Source: JAODBJ01 sp963782465
GTDB lineage: Bacteria; Actinomycetota; Acidimicrobiia; IMCC26256; PALSA-610
Direction: 5' to 3'
DNA length: 64,000 nucleotides
Assembly: GCA_963782465.1 (NCBI GenBank)
Contig: CAWAJR010000006.1
Coordinates: 62,001-126,000 of the forward strand
In this document: positions 17,936 to 25,352 of the stretch, piece after piece
Position numbering within the stretch: position 1 is the stretch's first letter
How the letters are laid out: every line of letters begins with the position of its first letter
Program-made: the position numbers and the translations under genes
The notes under the pieces: generated by a model
Databases searched by the model: none
The model's input: only the letters and a program-made list of their open reading frames with translations
Told to the model about the DNA's origin: nothing

Positions 17936-18040
17936 CGGAACCTCAGTAGAGGGATCGGTACGAGAACTGATCGGACGGCCAACCGCCCGCTACAGGTTTT
18001 TGGTCACAGTTGGCTGGGAAGGCGAAGGAGAAGGACGGGT

Positions 18041-19048
18041 TCACTGCGCCGCCGCGTTCCGGAGCCGGGTCATCTTGGCCATCTCGGCCTCGATCTGGCG
18101 CTGTTCGACCAGGAGCCGGTTCGCCCGCTCCCGGGCCTGCGACACCTTCATCGCCCCGTGCTCGGCTTGCTGCGCGCGCTTCAGCGCCTCGGTACGGAAG
18201 TGGTGCACGTCGCCGTACGCGTCGTCGGCGTTCGGCACGTCGCCCGGTCGCCGCCGGCCCTGCGCTTCCACCCGGCGGGTGTCGCGCACCATGCGGCCCG
18301 CACGCCCGCGGGCGCCCGTCGCGAGCGTCGCGTTGTGCTCGGCCTGCGATGCCCGTCGCAATGCCTCCGTGCGCAAGCGGTGAACTTCCTGGAACGCCTC
18401 CGCGGCCTGCGCCGCGACCTTGTCGCGCTTGCGGGTCAGCGCGAGGAACGGGTCGATACCCGTCGTCGCGGTGTCGGGCAACGCGAGTTCGCCGTCTTCA
18501 TCGCCGGCCGCAACCCCCGAGAGGGTGAGGTCGTCGGGTTCACCGGGCAATGGCTGGTCGGCCCGCGGCATCGGCACCGGCGGCGGGAAACCGCTCGCGA
18601 CGTACGGCGCGGGCGCGGGCGGCTCGGGCCGGCCGTGCGCACGGGCCAGGTTCGGGTTCGCACCATGACGCGACGAACCGGCCGGGGCCCCGGTGGAGGT
18701 CGGGAGCCGGCGCGACGGCGGCGGGGCCGGCGGCGCAATCGTCGACGTCGACGCCGACGGCGCCATGTTGCGAACACCGCTGCGGAACCCGACCGACACG
18801 AGCTCGAGGTCGGCTTCCTGGAGCCCGAGGTCGATGTCGGGATCGTCGGCGAACTCCGACAGGTCGCCGATCGTGTCGCCGTCGCGCTCGAGCCAATGGT
18901 CGTGGCGCGCCCGGTTGGGGTACTTCGCGTTGATCACCGCGACGATGTCGATCGCCTCGCGGCGTTCGCCCGCGCCGCGCTTCCAGAACACCATCGCGCC
19001 GAGCACGACCATAAGCAGCACGAACAGACCAGCTGCGCCGGTGACCAC
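18041..19048 (-). CDS. Membrane-anchored hypothetical protein with helical C-terminus
   Basis: About 335 residues from a GTG at 19048; the frame stays open further upstream but runs into the acyl-CoA dehydrogenase gene, so the start is uncertain. One N-terminal membrane helix (GLFVLLMVVLGAMVFW), a Pro/Ala/Ser-rich middle, then two similar helical segments (EVHRLRTEALRRASQAEHNA and DVHHFRTEALKRAQQAEHGA), an internal repeat about 60 residues apart. No known domain. It could be a cell-envelope or cytoskeletal scaffold; this is a guess. Confidence 0.65.
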   Translation of the reverse strand: MVTGAAGLFVLLMVVLGAMVFWKRGAGERREAIDIVAVINAKYPNRARHDHWLERDGDTIGDLSEFADDPDIDLGLQEADLELVSVGFRSGVRNMAPSASTSTIAPPAPPPSRRLPTSTGAPAGSSRHGANPNLARAHGRPEPPAPAPYVASGFPPPVPMPRADQPLPGEPDDLTLSGVAAGDEDGELALPDTATTGIDPFLALTRKRDKVAAQAAEAFQEVHRLRTEALRRASQAEHNATLATGARGRAGRMVRDTRRVEAQGRRRPGDVPNADDAYGDVHHFRTEALKRAQQAEHGAMKVSQARERANRLLVEQRQIEAEMAKMTRLRNAAAQ

Positions 19049-19148
19049 GGGTCCTGATCGGCGCTTTCTACGGAGGGTGAAGCAGTCCTGACCGGGTACT
19101 GCACAGCGTGGTCGTACCCCTACGGGATGCGGCCCGAACCGCCCGGGA

Positions 19149-21347
19149 TCACGGGTCGCGGGGCAGCCCGAGGAGCCGTTCGGCGATGACATTGCGCTGG
19201 ATGTCGCTGGTGCCGCCCGCGATCGTGAGGCACCGGTTGAACAGGAACGCCTGAACCCACGGTGCCGCGTCACCCTCGTCGACCGCGGCGAGCGGCCCCG
19301 AGAGCAGCATCCCGACCTCCTGCACCCGTTGGTCGTGCTCGACCCCGAGGAGCTTGCGCACCGCGGCTTCGGAACCCGACGGGTCGGCGCCCGCGAGCGC
19401 CTGGAGCGTCATCCGGAACCCGAGGACCGCGAGCGCATGGCTCGTCGCGACGAGCGAACCGGCTTCGTCGAGTGCGTGCCGGTCGTCGCCAAGACCGTTC
19501 GCCTCGATCGCGTGCAACACGCCGAGCACACCGCCACCGACCGTGTTACTGCCGCCCATGAAGACGCGCTCGTTCGCGAGGGTCGTGCGCGCGCATCGCC
19601 AACCGTCGTTCTCCGCGCCGACGAGGCAGTCGTCGGGCACGAACACATCGTCGAAGAAGACCTCGTTGAACATCTCCTGGCCGGTGAGCTCACGCAGCGG
19701 ACGGATGTCGAGCCCCGCGGTGTGCATGTCGACCATGAAGCACGAGATGCCGTCGTGCTTCGGCGCGTCGGGATCGGTGCGGGCGAGGCAGATGCCCCAG
19801 TCGGCCTGCTTCGCGAGGCTCGTCCACACCTTCTGCCCGTTGAGCAACCAGCCGCCTTCGGTGCGGGTCGCGCGCGTCGACAGTGACGCGAGGTCGGAGC
19901 CGGCACCGGGTTCGCTGAACAGTTGGCACCACTGCAGCTCCCCGCGCAACGTCGGCGAGATCCAGCGTTCCTGTTGCGCCGGGCTTCCGAAGACGATCAG
20001 GGTCGGCAATGCCCACGCGCCGACGCCGATCGTCGGGCGGCGCACCTTCGCGGCGCGGAACTCCTCTTCGATGACGAGCAGTTCGAGCGCCGACGCGTCG
20101 CGCCCCCACGGCTTCGGCCATCCCGGTGTGATGTAGCCCGCGTCGGCCAGGGCGCGACGTCGATCGGGGCCGTGCAGGTCGGTGATCGACGCCAGGAAGT
20201 CGCGGCATTCGGTGCGGAACGCGGCGGCTTCGTCGCCGAGATCGAGGGCGAGCCGTCGGTGCCCTTGCTTCACCGCGGCGCGCGCGGCGCTCACACGCCA
20301 CGCGTCGGGCGTCCCGGCGAGCTGGTGCAGCGTGATCGCGCGACGCAGATAGACGTGCGCATCGTGCTCCCAGGTGAACCCGATCCCGCCGAGCGTCTGG
20401 ATGCAGTCCTTCGCGTCGCGGAACGCGGCGTCGAGCGCGAGCGACGCCGCCGTCGCCACCGCCACGTCGCGGCCGTTCTCGGGCTCGGCCAACGCGCGGG
20501 CCGCGTCCCACGCCGCCGCCCGCGCCAGTTCGGTTCGGGCGAGCATGTCGGCGCAACGGTGTTTCACGCCCTGGAACTGGCCGATCGGTCGCCCGAACTG
20601 CACGCGCACCGTCGCGTACTCGGCGGCGGTGTCGACACACCACTGCCCGACGCCGACGGCTTCGGCGGCGAACACGACCGCTGCCGTCGAGCGGACGACG
20701 TGGGGGTCGATCGGGCCGAGCCGCGCGCTCGCCGGCACGGGCACGTTCGTCGCCTCCACGCTCGCGACCCGGCGGGTGCGGTCCAGGCTCGGCAATTCGG
20801 CGACGCGCAGCGCGTCGCCGCTCGAGGCGACATCGAGCGCGACCCACTCCAGGTCGGCGCCGGGGACGCGAACCGCGGCGATGATCACGTCGGCGAGATG
20901 CGCGCCGAGCACCGGGCGCAACGTTCCCGAAACCGTGAGCGCGTCGCCGTCGGGCGTCGCGACGAGTTCGCCGTCGAGGGCGACGGCGCCGACGACGGCG
21001 CCGGCCGCGAGCCCGGGCAGCAGCGTGCGGGCCGCGATCCCGGTTTCGCCGGCCTGCACCACGGCCGACGCGAGCACGGTCGGGAGGTACGGGCCGGGCG
21101 CGGCGGCCCGGCCCAACTCCTCGATCACCACGCATTGCTCGACCATCCCGTAGCCGGCGCCGCCGAACGCCTCGGCGATGTGCAAGCCGAGCCATCCGGG
21201 CGCGGCGAGGGCGGCCCAGAAGGGCGGCCGTTCCTCCGCCGGCGCGTCGAGCGCGGCACGCGCGACCGCCGGGGCGCAGTTCGTCTCGACGAACCTGCGC
21301 ACCACCAGGCGTAGCGCTTCGTGGTCTTCGGTGATCCCGATCGGCAT
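19149..21347 (-). CDS. Fused double acyl-CoA dehydrogenase (FadE34-like architecture)
   Basis: 732 residues, ATG at 21347 with a GGAGTG ribosome site. Two acyl-CoA dehydrogenase modules are joined: residues 1-360 (AEAFGGAGYGMVEQCVVIEE ... VQFGRPIGQFQGVKHRCADM ... QTLGGIGFTWEHDAHVYLRR) and 375-732 (FSEPGAGSDLASL ... NGQKVWTS ... NERVFMGG ... GGTSDIQRNVIAERLLG). Actinobacterial enzymes of this form (FadE34/ChsE3) or their unfused pairs act on branched steroid or bile-acid side-chain CoA esters. The usual catalytic Glu region could not be settled for each half by eye. A TGAC-N6-GTCA operator lies 42 bp upstream. Confidence 0.85.
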   Translation of the reverse strand: MPIGITEDHEALRLVVRRFVETNCAPAVARAALDAPAEERPPFWAALAAPGWLGLHIAEAFGGAGYGMVEQCVVIEELGRAAAPGPYLPTVLASAVVQAGETGIAARTLLPGLAAGAVVGAVALDGELVATPDGDALTVSGTLRPVLGAHLADVIIAAVRVPGADLEWVALDVASSGDALRVAELPSLDRTRRVASVEATNVPVPASARLGPIDPHVVRSTAAVVFAAEAVGVGQWCVDTAAEYATVRVQFGRPIGQFQGVKHRCADMLARTELARAAAWDAARALAEPENGRDVAVATAASLALDAAFRDAKDCIQTLGGIGFTWEHDAHVYLRRAITLHQLAGTPDAWRVSAARAAVKQGHRRLALDLGDEAAAFRTECRDFLASITDLHGPDRRRALADAGYITPGWPKPWGRDASALELLVIEEEFRAAKVRRPTIGVGAWALPTLIVFGSPAQQERWISPTLRGELQWCQLFSEPGAGSDLASLSTRATRTEGGWLLNGQKVWTSLAKQADWGICLARTDPDAPKHDGISCFMVDMHTAGLDIRPLRELTGQEMFNEVFFDDVFVPDDCLVGAENDGWRCARTTLANERVFMGGSNTVGGGVLGVLHAIEANGLGDDRHALDEAGSLVATSHALAVLGFRMTLQALAGADPSGSEAAVRKLLGVEHDQRVQEVGMLLSGPLAAVDEGDAAPWVQAFLFNRCLTIAGGTSDIQRNVIAERLLGLPRDP

Positions 21348-21388
21348 GCTCACTCCCACTCCGGTACCCCCGGATGGTCGCGCGAACA

Positions 21389-21402
21389 TGACGTCGACGT
21401 CA
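21389..21402 (-). promoter_or_regulatory. Operator upstream of the fused acyl-CoA dehydrogenase
   Basis: TGACGTCGACGTCA is a perfect 14-bp palindrome with the same TGAC-N6-GTCA frame as the sites at 501, 9899, 17579 and 35109, although the inner six bases differ. It lies 42-55 bp before the ATG at 21347. No clear -10 is visible between it and the gene. Confidence 0.5.
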
Positions 21403-21431
21403 GTTCGGGAACCGCGCCCCGACCGCGACCT

Positions 21432-21470
21432 TTGTCAATCTGACCCCCCATACGGTGGTGCGATTGACAA
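21432..21470 (-). repeat. Inverted repeat downstream of the alpha/beta hydrolase
   Basis: Perfect 9-bp arms TTGTCAATC (21432-21440) and GATTGACAA (21462-21470) around a C-rich to G-rich centre (ACCCCCCATACGGTGGTG). Layout and centre resemble the two long palindromes at 60759 and 62521. Here it follows the stop of the minus-strand hydrolase by 21 bp, so termination is possible. Confidence 0.55.
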
Positions 21471-21490
21471 CGTTCGGCCGCCGGCGGGGA

Positions 21491-22258
21491 TCAGGCCCCG
21501 AGGAGTACGGCGGCCAGCGCGGCGGGTTGGCCGAGCATGGCCATGTGGCCGGCGTCGAGTTCGACGACATCGACCGGCCCGCCGGGTGACGCTTCGAGGT
21601 TGGCAACCATCGTGTCCTGCAGCTCGGGCGGCAGCGATTGGTCGCGCAAGAGCTTCACGAAGGTTTTCGGCAGGTCGGGCGGGATGCCCGCTCGCGAGAC
21701 GCGTTCGCCGATGATGCCGATCACCTCGGTGCCGATCCGGTCGAGCACGAGCGCGGTCATCGTGTCGTCGAGGTCGTTGCAGAACATCTGGCGCGCGAGT
21801 TCGGGAGTGAGCGCGCCGCCGTCGGCGAGGTGGCGGTCGCGCAGACTGTGCTCGATGGCGGCGCGGCTCATCGACGCGAGCTCGTCGGGTAAGAGGTCGA
21901 GCACGCTTTCGCCTTCCGCCGGTACGGAGGCCGACACGAACACGAGCCGCGCGACACGCTCGGGCGCGCGCCGGGCGACTTCCGCGATCGTGAGACCACC
22001 CAGCGAATGGCCGACGAGGACGCAACGGTCGATGCCGGCGCGGTCGAGATCTTCGATGACCGCATCCGCCCAATCGCCGACCGTGCACTCGAACAGCGCC
22101 GGCGATTGCGAGTGGCGCCCTTCGCGGGTGCGCACCTCGCGCGGCGGGAGATCGACGGCGAGGACCGGCCCTGGGAGGTGGGCCAGCAGCGGCTCCCAGC
22201 ACCACGACCCACACCCACCTCCGTGCACGAGCACGAGCGCGGGCGCCGGTTCAGGCAA
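21491..22258 (-). CDS. Alpha/beta-fold hydrolase
   Basis: 255 residues. Oxyanion segment HGGGCGSW (about 13-20), nucleophile elbow GHSLGG (Ser about 97), and catalytic His in DAGHMAML near residue 240. Its start overlaps the stop of the ferredoxin gene by 8 bp, so they are coupled. Such proteins range from esterases to C-C hydrolases; the substrate is unknown, but the setting suggests an ester or CoA-pathway intermediate. Confidence 0.83.
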   Translation of the reverse strand: MPEPAPALVLVHGGGCGSWCWEPLLAHLPGPVLAVDLPPREVRTREGRHSQSPALFECTVGDWADAVIEDLDRAGIDRCVLVGHSLGGLTIAEVARRAPERVARLVFVSASVPAEGESVLDLLPDELASMSRAAIEHSLRDRHLADGGALTPELARQMFCNDLDDTMTALVLDRIGTEVIGIIGERVSRAGIPPDLPKTFVKLLRDQSLPPELQDTMVANLEASPGGPVDVVELDAGHMAMLGQPAALAAVLLGA

Positions 22259-22460
22259 TGGGTGAACCGTCCCGGGTGAGCTTGATCGCTTGCGTCGGGC
22301 AGCCTTGCGCGGCCAGCACGATCTTGTCTTCGGGCGCCGCGGCCGGGTCGACGACGTACGCGATGCCTTCGTCGTCGAGGTCGAAGACGCCCGGCGCCCA
22401 GAACGAACAGTTCCCCGACCCCATGCACAGTTCGCGGTCGATGCTGATCTCCAACGGCAT
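22251..22460 (-). CDS. Small [3Fe-4S]-type ferredoxin
   Basis: 69 residues. Cysteine layout CMGSGNC ... GCP (one Cys of the usual four-Cys set replaced by Gly) is typical of the 3Fe-4S ferredoxins that serve cytochromes P450 in actinobacteria. No P450 is in the window. It is first in a two-gene unit with the hydrolase and has a leaderless promoter. Confidence 0.87.
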   Translation of the reverse strand: MPLEISIDRELCMGSGNCSFWAPGVFDLDDEGIAYVVDPAAAPEDKIVLAAQGCPTQAIKLTRDGSPIA

Positions 22461-22466
22461 CCCCCG

Positions 22467-22472
22467 AACGTA
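22467..22472 (-). promoter_or_regulatory. Leaderless -10 box for the ferredoxin
   Basis: On the minus strand TACGTT lies 6 nt before the ATG at 22460, inside the 23-bp gap after the PilZ gene. Spacing fits transcription starting at the start codon. Confidence 0.5.
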
Positions 22473-22483
22473 CCGCGGCGACC

Positions 22484-23080
22484 TCAGGTGGTGGCGGTGA
22501 GCCGTTCCAAGGCCGCGACGGCTTCGGCGGGTGGATCGCGGAACGCGAAGCGCAGTTCGCCGATCGCACCGGTGCCGAGCAACTCACCCTGGCATTGCAC
22601 CTCGCCGCCGTCGGGAAGCACCACGGTCACCCACGTGCCGTCACCGACGAGGGGCCCATCGGTGCGGATGCGTACGCCGCCGGTGCTCACGTCGACGGTT
22701 TCGCCCTTCACCTGGCGCGTCGCGTCGCCCGGCGTGCCGATCATCGCCGGGAGCCGCACGCGGGTACGCGGCGACGCACGCCGTTCGATCCGTTGCGGCG
22801 GCGTGGTCGGCGTGACCCGCGCAACGCGGCCGCCGGCTTTGTCGTCGAGATCGTGTTCGGTGGCTGCCATGCGCACCTCGGCTTGGAACTGCCACAACGA
22901 CTCGGGGGTGAACACCGAGACGGCGGCGACGAATTGGGTGCCGGCTCCGACGGAGGAGGCCTCGAGATCGACGAGCATCGTGTCGGGCCCGGCTTCGACG
23001 ATCGCACCGGTCAGGCACGATTCGTCGGCGATCGGTTCCAACAGGACCAGCATGCCAGGGTGAACATCCCATGTCTCCAT
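22484..23080 (-). CDS. PilZ-domain protein (cyclic-di-GMP binding)
   Basis: 198 residues. C-terminal PilZ domain with the c-di-GMP contacts RRASPRTRVRLP (RxxxR) and DVSTGGVRI (D/NxSxxG) at about residues 101-145; the N-terminal half resembles the YcgR-N-like beta domain. ATG at 23080 with GGGAG upstream. PilZ proteins act as c-di-GMP effectors for motility or envelope functions; with a Tad pilus in the same window a link is conceivable but not shown. Confidence 0.82.
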   Translation of the reverse strand: METWDVHPGMLVLLEPIADESCLTGAIVEAGPDTMLVDLEASSVGAGTQFVAAVSVFTPESLWQFQAEVRMAATEHDLDDKAGGRVARVTPTTPPQRIERRASPRTRVRLPAMIGTPGDATRQVKGETVDVSTGGVRIRTDGPLVGDGTWVTVVLPDGGEVQCQGELLGTGAIGELRFAFRDPPAEAVAALERLTATT

Positions 23081-23199
23081 GGCCACTCCCGCGTCATCGG
23101 CCGAGATGCTGCGTTCGCCCCGGGCGGAGTGTATGGCGTCGATGCCATCGGCGTTTCCGGGCCGGCGCATGTTTGCACAGCTCGCCGATCGTCGATGCG

Positions 23200-24525
23200 C
23201 TAACGATCCTTACCGGCGATGTCGAGGAAACGCCCGTAGCGGTCGTCGCACGCGCTCCGCCACGCAGCGTCGGGTTCCACTCTCCGCCCGTAGCACGCCC
23301 AGCGCGATGCGTCGACCATCGAACGTTCGAGGCCGGCCGCGACCCGGGCGAGGAACGCGGTGCCCAGCGCGCCGCTTTCGGGCACCGCCAGCACGTCGAC
23401 GGGGAGGTTCGTACAGTCGGCCAGCGCCTGCACCCAGTCGTCGACTCGCGTGCCGCCGCCCGCCGCGACGATCCGTTGCGGCGGGACGGGTGACGCCTCG
23501 ATGATTCGCCGAGCAACGAACCCCGACGCCTCGACGGCCGCGCGACGTACCGCGACGGCGTCGTGGGTGAGGTCGAGGTCGCGCAGCGACGCCCGGCGGG
23601 TGGGATCGTGGAGCGGGACCCGCTCGCCGCGGGGGTACGGCACCCACACCGGGACCCGTCCGGGCTCGGGCGAACCCTGCGGGTCGCCCACGATCGAGCG
23701 CACCCAGTCGAGGAACAAACCGCCCGCGTTGCTGGGGCCGCCAACAAGGAACTTGCCTGGCGCGGTGTGAGGAATGCTGTACGCGTCGGCGGTCTCGATC
23801 GGTTCGGGGATCACCGCCCACGTGATCAACGTGGTGCCGAGCAGCACGAGCACATCGCCGACGTTGTCGGCCCCGGCCACGACCTGGTCGCCCATCGCGT
23901 CGATCGTGCCCGGTTCGAGCACCGCGTTCTTGAACCCCCGCACCGGCGCGGCCGGCTGCCCCGACGGCGCGATCCGCGGCATCTGATCGACGCGGGCGCC
24001 TGCCTGCCGGACGCGCGCTTCGTCCCAGCCGACCCAGTCGAACAGCGGGAACGCGGTCGCGGCCGTCGTGGTCGAGATCACGGTTTCGCCGGTGAGCGCG
24101 AAGTTGGCGATCCCCTGCGCGGGCGAGAACCCTTTCGCGTCGGGGTACTCGGCCGCGAGCCAGCCGAGGAAGGCGGCCAGCTCTCCGCTTTCGACCGGGT
24201 TCCTCCCGCCGTCGGTTCGGCCCCGCTCGTCGCCGTAGAGCAGGCCGGGGCTGATCGGCTCGCCGTCGTCGCCGAACGCGCAGAGCGAAGGCACCATCGC
24301 CGCGACCGATACCCCGCGCGGTTCGATGTCGCCCAAGGCGGCAAGGGCGTTGCGCGGGCCGTCGAACCAGGCTCGCTTCGCGTCGTGCTCGAACCGTTGC
24401 GGGCTCGGCACCGACCACGGGTGCGGGACACGGGCACGCGCCACGATGTTGCCGTCGGCGTCGGCGGCCACTGCTTTGACCGAAGACGTGCCGATGTCGA
24501 TCCCGACGGTGAGTTCTTCCTCCAC
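23200..24525 (-). CDS. FGGY-family carbohydrate kinase
   Basis: 441 residues, GTG at 24525. N-terminal phosphate loop GIDIGTSSVKAVAAD, the middle FGGY features (LLGTTLITW, VGGPSNAGGLFLDW) and C-terminal adenosine loop AAGGGTRVDDWVQALAD with the conserved Gly-rich motif and ESGALGTAFLA. The family phosphorylates sugars such as xylulose, gluconate or ribulose; the sequence does not decide which. It follows the HisN-like phosphatase by 11 bp on the same strand. Confidence 0.85.
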   Translation of the reverse strand: MEEELTVGIDIGTSSVKAVAADADGNIVARARVPHPWSVPSPQRFEHDAKRAWFDGPRNALAALGDIEPRGVSVAAMVPSLCAFGDDGEPISPGLLYGDERGRTDGGRNPVESGELAAFLGWLAAEYPDAKGFSPAQGIANFALTGETVISTTTAATAFPLFDWVGWDEARVRQAGARVDQMPRIAPSGQPAAPVRGFKNAVLEPGTIDAMGDQVVAGADNVGDVLVLLGTTLITWAVIPEPIETADAYSIPHTAPGKFLVGGPSNAGGLFLDWVRSIVGDPQGSPEPGRVPVWVPYPRGERVPLHDPTRRASLRDLDLTHDAVAVRRAAVEASGFVARRIIEASPVPPQRIVAAGGGTRVDDWVQALADCTNLPVDVLAVPESGALGTAFLARVAAGLERSMVDASRWACYGRRVEPDAAWRSACDDRYGRFLDIAGKDR

Positions 24526-24536
24526 GGCGGCGCAGA

Positions 24537-25310
24537 CTAGGAGAACGCGGCGAGCACCTCGTCGTGCAGCCTCGCGTTGGTGCACACGAGGCTGCCCCCG
24601 TTCGGGTCGCGCGTGCCGTGGATCGTGGTTGCAGTGCCACCGGCTTCTTCGACGATCGGCACGAGCGCCGCGACGTCCCAGAGGGAGACGATCGGGTCGA
24701 TCGCGATGTCGAACGCACCTTCGGCAACCAGCATGTGTTGCCAGAAATCGCCGAGGCCGCGCGTCCGCCAGCAGCGATGCGACAGCGCGAGCATCTGCTC
24801 GCCGAGCCCATCGGCGCGGAAGCGTTCGGTCGTGTCCCATGCGAACGACAGGTGCGCGTCGTCGAGCGCATGCACCGCGGAAACGTGGATGGCGTCGCCG
24901 TTGCGGAACGCGCCCCGGCCGCGCCCGGCCCACCACCGGGTGTGCAGGGCCGGTGCCGACACGACGCCGACCACCATCTCACCTTCGTGCTCCAGCCCGA
25001 GCAGGGTCGCCCACACCGGCACACCGCGTACGTAGTTCTTGGTGCCGTCGATCGGGTCGACGATCCACCGGAACGGCGCGCCGTCGTTGCCGCCGACGCC
25101 GAACTCCTCGCCGAGCACCGCATGGTCGGGGGCGACCGTCGCGAGCCGGTCGCGGATCGCCTGCTCCACGGCCCGGTCGGCTTCGCTCACCGGGGTGAGG
25201 TCGGGCTTCGTGTCGACGACGAGGTCGACGGCCCGGAAACGGCCGAGCGTGATCGCGTCGGCCAGGTCGGTGCATTCGAGTGCGAGCGACAACGCGTCTT
25301 CGACGTCCAT
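24537..25310 (-). CDS. hisN: Histidinol-phosphatase / inositol monophosphatase family
   Basis: 257 residues. Metal-binding signatures: GEEFG (about 69), WIVDPIDGTKNYVRGVPVW (about 84-102), and the late LWDVAALVPIVEEAGG. The GTKNYVRGVPVW segment matches HisN-type histidinol-phosphate phosphatases better than SuhB-type inositol enzymes. ATG at 25310 is reached by a leaderless promoter. No other his gene is nearby, so a general sugar-phosphate or inositol role remains possible, particularly next to a sugar kinase. Confidence 0.8.
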   Translation of the reverse strand: MDVEDALSLALECTDLADAITLGRFRAVDLVVDTKPDLTPVSEADRAVEQAIRDRLATVAPDHAVLGEEFGVGGNDGAPFRWIVDPIDGTKNYVRGVPVWATLLGLEHEGEMVVGVVSAPALHTRWWAGRGRGAFRNGDAIHVSAVHALDDAHLSFAWDTTERFRADGLGEQMLALSHRCWRTRGLGDFWQHMLVAEGAFDIAIDPIVSLWDVAALVPIVEEAGGTATTIHGTRDPNGGSLVCTNARLHDEVLAAFS

Positions 25311-25352
25311 CGTATGAATGCTACGAGGTGCTCCCGGGAGTAGGTTCGGTCC
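25311..25352. promoter_or_regulatory. 42-bp divergent region with two leaderless promoters
   Basis: Minus strand: TAGCAT (25318-25323) lies 7 nt before the HisN ATG. Plus strand: TAGGTT (25341-25346) lies 6 nt before the glutamate dehydrogenase GTG at 25353. The two -10 boxes are 17 bp apart, so each promoter's -35 region falls across the other's -10, and polymerases could compete for the site. Confidence 0.5.
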
